A stretch of DNA of 45,115 nucleotides. Origin: Verrucomicrobiota bacterium. Its GTDB lineage: Bacteria > Verrucomicrobiota > Verrucomicrobiia > Opitutales > Opitutaceae. Location: contig JAEZAD010000023.1 of NCBI GenBank assembly GCA_023430565.1, forward strand, positions 1-45,115. Reading direction: 5' to 3'. Below are positions 40,264 through 45,115 of the stretch, piece by piece. Position numbers and translations under genes: made by a program. Position 1 is the stretch's first letter, and each line of letters begins with the position of its first letter. The notes beneath the pieces were generated by a model. It was given only the letters and a program-made list of their open reading frames with translations, had not been told where the DNA came from and did no database searches.

Positions 40264-40562
40264 GCGACGCCGGATTGCGCAGGGATAGCCGAAGACGGGC
40301 TCGGCGGAGACGGAAAAGGCGCGGAGGAAAGCGGCTGGAACGACATGTGACTCGTGACGGACGATCGCGGACCGTCACAACCGTGACGACACGGTTGCGG
40401 CGGAGGGGCCATGACAGATCGGCCGATAGGCGAGTCAAATCTCAACTGAGCCGGGCGAGGGTGGCGCAGGACATATTTTGTTGTGTCCTTTTCCGCGACC
40501 GGGCGGATTCAGCAGGCGTGTCTTTTCATCTCGGAAAACCCTTGAATGCGGCCGCCGAAGCC
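40264..40562. other. Divergent intergenic region with overlapping inverted repeats
   Basis: 299 bp between two divergent membrane-protein genes. GTGACGG (40354-40360) pairs with CCGTCAC (40372-40378); CGTCAC (40373-40378) also pairs with GTGACG (40383-40388); CAACCGTG (40378-40385) pairs with CACGGTTG (40390-40397). The hairpins exclude each other. Further right, AGGACA/TGTCCT (40468-40489) is followed by a short T run. No ORF of coding character is seen. Probably promoters and operators for both sides. Confidence 0.5.
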
Positions 40563-42074
40563 ATGCGGGCGTTCGTCCGCGAAGGGGATGCGACAACGAG
40601 GTTGCGCTGGTGGCGGGCGGGGGCGCTGACTGTCCTTCTCGGCTATGGGATATTTCTGGCGGTTTACTTCACCCCGGTGGCGAGCGGATCGGATTCGTCG
40701 GGATACCTGAATTTCGCCCATCTGCTGCTGCGTGGCCGACTGGTGGATGAAGCGCGGCCGGTGCGTGGGTTGGAGGCGCAGTCGCCCTTCGCGACGGTGC
40801 CGCTCGGGTTCTTGATGGACCCGGAAACGGGGCGATTGGTGCCGACCTACCCATCGGGCATGCCCCTGCAGTTTGCGGCGGCAGAATTCGTCTTTGGGCG
40901 AGCGGCGGGCATGCACGTGGTAGGCGTGGGCGGTGCGCTGGCGGCAGTGGGTTTGTGTTATGCGGTGGGGCGCGAACTCGGGCTGTCGCGGGCGCTCTCG
41001 GCCTTGAGTGCAGGGATGCTGGCGTGGAATCCGGTGTTCCTCTTCATCGCGCTTCAGCCGTTGAGCGATGTCCTGGCCACGACGTGGATTCTGGCGGCGG
41101 TGTTTGCCCTCTTGCGGGCGCGGCGATCGACAGGTTGGGCGTTGTTTGCCGGCGCGGCGGCAGCGATGGCGGTGCTGGTCCGGCCGACGAATCTGCTGGT
41201 TTTCCCCGCGCTGCTGGTGCTGATGCCGGGCTGGCGGCAATTTGGGCTTTTTGTCGCGGGAGGCCTTCCGGGGGCGGTGTGGATGGCTTGGTATCAGAAT
41301 GCGTTGTATGGCGGGCCGTGGGCATCGGGCTACGGGGATATCCGGGATCATTTTCACTGGTCCAACCTGATTCCGACGTCGGCGCACTATGCCGAATGGA
41401 TTCCGCGTTTCGTGCCCATCGTTTGGGTGCTCGCAATCGCGGGCGTGGCGCGTTTTTGGCGAGCGGAATGGAAGACCGTCGTGGCGCTCGCGCTTTGGGC
41501 CGCACCCGTGGCGGTGTTTTATCTCTTTTACGATGTGACGAAGGAGACGTGGTGGTGCCTGCGGTTCATCCTCCCGGCCATGCCGGCATTGATTCTCGGA
41601 GGCGCGATGGGAGCCGCCGGTCTTCGGGCAGTTGCAACCGGTCGCGGCGTGCAATTGTGGCGGTTGGGCGCAGCAGTCGTGGCGGTGTGGGCGGCGGGAC
41701 TTGGCTGGTTTTGGGGGCAGCGGCTAAAGGTGATCGAGATTTCGAACTCGGAGCTGCCGTATCGTGAAATGGCGACCTGGGTGGCGGCGAACGTGCCGCG
41801 GGACGCAGCGGTGGTGTGCTTTTTTACGAGTGGTGCGGTGCACCACTATACAAGCTGTGCGGTCCTGCGCTGGGATATGATCGCCCGGCCGGAGTTTGAG
41901 TCGTTTGCGAGGACGATGGATGTGAACGTGCAGCCGGTATATGCGGTCCTGTTTCACGAGGAGGAGCGGGAAGCGTTGAATGAGCGGATGCCCGGTCGCT
42001 GGGAGAAAATCCATGAGGCCAGCCGCGGCGCGGTGTGGCGGCTCGTGGGTGCGGCGCGGATCGAGCGGGATTAG
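40563..42074 (+). CDS. GT-C-like integral membrane glycosyltransferase (copy 1)
   Basis: 503 residues. The first helix ALTVLLGYGIFLAVYFTPV is followed by GSDSSGYLNFAHLLLRGRLV, an acidic first-loop motif like that of GT-C (ArnT/PMT) enzymes, then RLVPTYPSGMPLQFAAA. About ten more hydrophobic segments and a soluble C-terminal domain (about 415-503) follow. Such enzymes take sugars from polyprenyl-phosphate and act on the periplasmic side. ATG 40563 is chosen; the frame is open to 40230 across the intergenic region but without membrane-protein character. The next gene, 8 bp away, is a clear paralogue. Confidence 0.78.
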   Translation: MRAFVREGDATTRLRWWRAGALTVLLGYGIFLAVYFTPVASGSDSSGYLNFAHLLLRGRLVDEARPVRGLEAQSPFATVPLGFLMDPETGRLVPTYPSGMPLQFAAAEFVFGRAAGMHVVGVGGALAAVGLCYAVGRELGLSRALSALSAGMLAWNPVFLFIALQPLSDVLATTWILAAVFALLRARRSTGWALFAGAAAAMAVLVRPTNLLVFPALLVLMPGWRQFGLFVAGGLPGAVWMAWYQNALYGGPWASGYGDIRDHFHWSNLIPTSAHYAEWIPRFVPIVWVLAIAGVARFWRAEWKTVVALALWAAPVAVFYLFYDVTKETWWCLRFILPAMPALILGGAMGAAGLRAVATGRGVQLWRLGAAVVAVWAAGLGWFWGQRLKVIEISNSELPYREMATWVAANVPRDAAVVCFFTSGAVHHYTSCAVLRWDMIARPEFESFARTMDVNVQPVYAVLFHEEEREALNERMPGRWEKIHEASRGAVWRLVGAARIERD

Positions 42075-42082
42075 GTCGAGCG

Positions 42083-43543
42083 ATGAAGCGAGCAGGCGTG
42101 GTGCTGGGGATGGGCGCGGCGGTTTATCTGGCGGCGGTGGTCGCCTGCAGCTCGCCTTATGCGGGCGGGGCGGACTCGTCGGGCTACTTGAACTTCGCGC
42201 GGCTGCTTCTGGCTGGCGAATGGACGGAACCTGGCCGGCCGATCGCGGGGCTCGCCGCGCCGGAGTGGACTTTCTGGCGTCAGCAACCGCTGGGTTTTGA
42301 AGCCGATCGGGCAACGGGAGAGTTGACGCCCACCTATCCGGTGGGGCTGCCGTTGCACCTGGCCGCGGCGGGAAGTCTGGTGGGGCTCGAACGAGCCTCC
42401 ATTGTCGTGAATGTTTTTTTGGTCATCGCGTCGGGGATGTTGATGGTCGGGACGGCGCGACGGCTGGAATTATCGAACGGTTGGGCGATGTTGTGCGCGG
42501 GGCTGTTGTGGGCATCGCCGATTTATTTTCTGAACACCCTGCAGCCCATGAGCGATCTCGCGGCGACGGTGTGGGTGCTCGCCGCGATCTACTTCGCGCT
42601 GCGGGCGCGCGGGGATTATCGGGCAGGGCTCGCAGCGGGTGCGGCGGTGGCGATGGCCGTGCTGGTGCGTCCGGCCAACGCGATCGTGATGCTGCCGATC
42701 GCGGTGGTGCTGGGCGCGCGGATACGAGCCTGGGCGGCGTTGATGGTGGGTGGATTGCCGGGCGGAATCTTTTGGGGCTGGGTGAATGCCACGCTCTACG
42801 GCGGCGTGCTGCGCACGGGTTACGGCGACGTGAGTTGGTATTTCGGGTGGAGATTTGCCGGACCGAACGCGTTGCACTTCGCGAAGTGGCTGCCGGTTTT
42901 GCTGTCGCCACCCGTGGTGCTGGCGGCCTTGGGACTGCCGTGGGTTCCATCGGCGCCGGCGCCGATCCGACTGCTCCTGGCAACGTGGTTTGGCGCGTTC
43001 GCGGGGTTCTATGTGTTCTATTCGTTCTCGGGGATGGAATGGTGGTATATGCGATTTCTCCTGCCGGCGTTTCCAGCGGTGATCCTGGCGGGCGCACTGG
43101 TCGCCCGGGTGTTGTTGGCGAAGATCGAGTCGGGTCGAACTCGTGGAGCCGTGGGCGCGGCGCTGCTGGCGGTCATGACAATTTGGAACGTGCGGGTGGG
43201 CGATGCGCACAACGTCTCGCATATCGCGCGGTCGGACGAAGCTTACAAGCTGACGGCCGACTGGCTGCAGGAGGAGCTGCCGGGGAACGCGATCGTGCTG
43301 GTAAGCCAGCTCAGCGGGGCGATGACTTACTACACGGATTTCGCCCTGATTCGGTGGGACACGATCGAAGACGAAGCGACGTGGGCGAAAGTGCGTGGCG
43401 CGGCGGCGGCGGCGAAGCGGCCGCTTTATGCGGCGCTTTACGACTTCGAAATCGAACGGGCGTTCACGAGCGAATACGTGCCTGGCAAGTGGGAGCGAGT
43501 GGCCCAGATTCGGCAGATGAGCGTCTGGCGGTTGCACGACTAA
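42083..43543 (+). CDS. GT-C-like integral membrane glycosyltransferase (copy 2)
   Basis: 486 residues, paralogous to the preceding gene over its whole length: GADSSGYLNFARLLLAGEWT, PLGFEADRATGELTPTYPVG, LNTLQPMSDLAATVWVLAA and VAMAVLVRPANAIVMLPIAV have direct counterparts there. The conserved Asp of GADSS is the candidate catalytic or metal residue. Eleven or so helices precede a soluble C-terminal part with WLQEELPGNAIVLVSQLSG. Start at ATG 42083, 8 bp after the first copy, so the two are one transcript. Substrate unknown. Confidence 0.78.
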   Translation: MKRAGVVLGMGAAVYLAAVVACSSPYAGGADSSGYLNFARLLLAGEWTEPGRPIAGLAAPEWTFWRQQPLGFEADRATGELTPTYPVGLPLHLAAAGSLVGLERASIVVNVFLVIASGMLMVGTARRLELSNGWAMLCAGLLWASPIYFLNTLQPMSDLAATVWVLAAIYFALRARGDYRAGLAAGAAVAMAVLVRPANAIVMLPIAVVLGARIRAWAALMVGGLPGGIFWGWVNATLYGGVLRTGYGDVSWYFGWRFAGPNALHFAKWLPVLLSPPVVLAALGLPWVPSAPAPIRLLLATWFGAFAGFYVFYSFSGMEWWYMRFLLPAFPAVILAGALVARVLLAKIESGRTRGAVGAALLAVMTIWNVRVGDAHNVSHIARSDEAYKLTADWLQEELPGNAIVLVSQLSGAMTYYTDFALIRWDTIEDEATWAKVRGAAAAAKRPLYAALYDFEIERAFTSEYVPGKWERVAQIRQMSVWRLHD

Positions 43544-43585
43544 CCGCGCGGGGAAGGAGATCCCGGGCGGGTTTCGAAACGTTCG

Positions 43586-44311
43586 CTAAAGGACGCCGGC
43601 TTCACGGAAGCTGTAGTAGCCGCGGCCGGTGGGGTCGGCGCCGGCGCGGCCGATAATGACGTGGTCGAGCAGATCGATTTCGACGGCGCGGGCGGCGTCG
43701 CGGAGAATGCGCGTGAGTTGAATGTCGGCGGCGCTGGGTGCGGGGTCGCCGCTGGGATGATTGTGCGCGCAGATGACGGCGGTGGCGGATTCGCGGATGA
43801 CGGCGCGAAAGACCTCGCGCGGATGGGCGAGCGCGGCGGTGGCGGTGCCGGAGGTGATCTCGACGCGGCGGAGCAGGCGGTTTTTGCGGTTCAGGCAAAG
43901 CGCCCAGAATTTTTCGACCTCGAGGCCTTGGGCGATCGGCTGCAGGTGCGCGGCGACGAGATCGGCGCGGTTGAGGAGCGGTGATTCGCCGGCCTGCTGG
44001 CCGACAATGCGGCGCGCGATTTCCATCACGGTGAGAAGCTGGAGGGATTTGACGCGGCCGATGCCTTTGAGGCGGCGGAAGTCGTTTTCCTTCCACGCGA
44101 TCAGGCCGGCGAGCGAGCCGGCTTCGCCGATGAGCCGGGTAGCGAGCGTGAGGACGTCCTGGCCGCGCGTGCCGCTGCGCAGAAGCATGGCGAGGAGCTC
44201 GGTGTCGCTGAGGGCGGCGGCGCCGAGGCGTTGGAGGCGCTCCTGGGGACGATCGTGCGCGACGGTTTCGCGCAGGCGGTTGCTGACGGGATACTCCGGC
44301 AGGCTGGACAC
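43586..44311 (-). CDS. radC: RadC-family JAB/MPN domain protein
   Basis: 241 residues. An N-terminal UPF0758 helix-hairpin-helix part (RPQERLQRLGAAALSDTELL, then LKGIGRVKSLQLL) is followed by the JAMM metal site CAHNHPSGDPAPSAADIQLT. The ending LLDHVIIGRAGADPTGRGYY is also typical. The metal-binding His, His and Asp are intact. RadC proteins were once tied to DNA repair but their role is unsettled. It converges on the GT-C pair and diverges from the ThuA gene, and marks the end of the glycan genes. Confidence 0.95.
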   Translation of the reverse strand: MSSLPEYPVSNRLRETVAHDRPQERLQRLGAAALSDTELLAMLLRSGTRGQDVLTLATRLIGEAGSLAGLIAWKENDFRRLKGIGRVKSLQLLTVMEIARRIVGQQAGESPLLNRADLVAAHLQPIAQGLEVEKFWALCLNRKNRLLRRVEITSGTATAALAHPREVFRAVIRESATAVICAHNHPSGDPAPSAADIQLTRILRDAARAVEIDLLDHVIIGRAGADPTGRGYYSFREAGVL

Positions 44312-44355
44312 GAAATTTTTTTGGACAGGTTTTCCGGCGGTGCCAACCTTTGACT

Positions 44356-45099
44356 ATGTCAACTCTTCGCGTGGTGGTGTGGGGCGAGAATGTGCACGAG
44401 CATCAGAACCCGGCGGTCGCGGCGATTTATCCGCGCGGGATGCATGAAGCGATTGCGGACGGCATTCGCGAGCTGGTGCGGGGCGCGGACGTGTCGACGG
44501 CGACGTTGCAGGAGCCGGATCACGGGTTGAGCGAAGCGCGGCTGGCGGAAACGGACGTGCTGACCTGGTGGGGGCACAAGGCGCATCGGGACGTGCGCGA
44601 CGACATCGTCGACCGCGTGCAGAAACGGGTGCTGGAGGGAATGGGTCTGCTGGTGCTGCACTCGGGGCACTACTCGAAGATTTTCAAACGGATGCTCGGG
44701 ACGGCGTGCTCGCTGACGTGGCGCGAGGCGGGCGAGCGGGAGCGGATCTGGGTGTGCAATCCAGGGCATCCGATCGCGCGGGGAATCGACAGGCAGTTCG
44801 AGCTGCCGCACGAGGAGATGTATGGGGAGCCGTTTGGGATTCCGCCGCCGGAGGAGCAGGTATTCATCTCGTGGTTCGAGGGCGGAGAGGTGTTTCGCAG
44901 CGGGTGTTGCTGGCGGCGGGGCAACGGGAAGATTTTTTATTTCCGACCGGGGCACGAAACGTATCCGACTTATCACGACGCGAACGTGAAGCGGGTGATT
45001 GCGAACGCGGTGGAGTGGGCGCGGCCGGAGGGGCGCTGGGTCGATGCGGCGACGAACGTGAAGGAGCCGCTGGAGCGGATCGGTCGGACGTCGGGATAG
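44356..45099 (+). CDS. ThuA-domain protein (trehalose-utilisation-like)
   Basis: 247 residues. STLRVVVWGENVHEHQN opens the ThuA fold, related to class I glutamine amidotransferases. DVLTWWGHKAHRDV, GMGLLVLHSGHYSKIFKRML, WVCNPGHPIARGI and KIFYFRPGHETYPTYHD follow in the family's order. Verrucomicrobia and Planctomycetes carry many ThuA proteins thought to act in sugar metabolism. ATG 44356 is chosen; a TTG two codons earlier is possible. It shares a 44-bp divergent promoter region with radC. Not obviously part of the polysaccharide locus. Confidence 0.9.
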   Translation: MSTLRVVVWGENVHEHQNPAVAAIYPRGMHEAIADGIRELVRGADVSTATLQEPDHGLSEARLAETDVLTWWGHKAHRDVRDDIVDRVQKRVLEGMGLLVLHSGHYSKIFKRMLGTACSLTWREAGERERIWVCNPGHPIARGIDRQFELPHEEMYGEPFGIPPPEEQVFISWFEGGEVFRSGCCWRRGNGKIFYFRPGHETYPTYHDANVKRVIANAVEWARPEGRWVDAATNVKEPLERIGRTSG

Positions 45100-45115
45100 G
45101 GAGCGGCGATAATTC

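Noticed and set aside
43544..43585. Possible terminator between the GT-C pair and radC
   Set aside because: Only a short GC-rich inverted stretch is visible, without a T-tract on either strand.

Overview
The window is high-GC DNA (roughly 65% by eye) densely packed with polysaccharide genes. Nearly all lie on the minus strand in long runs of touching or 4-bp-overlapping genes. Protein style suggests a Gram-negative soil or sediment bacterium, most likely Verrucomicrobiota of the Opitutus/Opitutaceae type: secreted PKD/discoidin proteins, an IS5-type remnant, and a lipoprotein exporter with ABC O-antigen export. The taxonomic call is inference; no rRNA or tRNA is present.

Layout, following minus-strand transcription from right to left. 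(a) 36,356-36,692 is a divergent regulatory region. To its right on the plus strand are a Wza-type export lipoprotein (36,693) and a small unknown protein (37,439). To its left a NusG/RfaH-type antiterminator paralogue (36,355) starts a minus-strand run: a Wzc-like chain-length protein whose ATPase motifs are degenerate, an Alg14/Alg13 split glycosyltransferase, GT2 and GT4 glycosyltransferases, a methyltransferase and an unrecognised secreted protein. (b) An IS5-family transposase remnant separates that secreted protein from a longer paralogue at 24,437-26,788, which ends in a strong intrinsic terminator. (c) 19,940-24,337 holds a GT4, an O-antigen ligase/polymerase-like membrane protein, a hexapeptide acyltransferase and another GT4. 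(d) 1-19,717 is a long O-polysaccharide run: Wzm/Wzt ABC exporter, GT11 fucosyltransferase-like protein, a 1737-residue secreted protein of six discoidin and five PKD domains plus an SGNH esterase, a GT2-like protein, an acetyltransferase, a CDP-6-deoxysugar pathway (RfbF, RfbG, an RfbC-like epimerase, an SDR reductase), an FAD oxidoreductase, a DUF5672 protein and four more glycosyltransferases, the last cut by the window edge. (e) The right flank carries a methyltransferase with a GT-C-like membrane protein, a tandem pair of GT-C membrane proteins, RadC and a ThuA-domain protein.

Together the genes look like an ABC-transporter-dependent O-antigen or capsule locus. Sugars are activated as CDP-6-deoxyhexoses, assembled by about ten glycosyltransferases, decorated by acetyl and methyl groups, exported by Wzm/Wzt and possibly through Wza with the Wzc-like partner. 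No Wzx flippase and no initiating phosphoglycosyl transferase are visible.

The most interesting signal is regulatory. The 5' leaders of the antiterminator gene and of the wzm operon share a two-part element: an 11-nt block, then a 16-nt block containing GGCGGCAGCGTC. That core matches the enterobacterial RfaH recruitment site (ops, GGCGGTAGCGTG) at 10 of 12 positions. Both elements sit about 100-110 nt downstream of a plausible promoter, suggesting a self-contained antitermination circuit in which the locus encodes its own RfaH-like factor.
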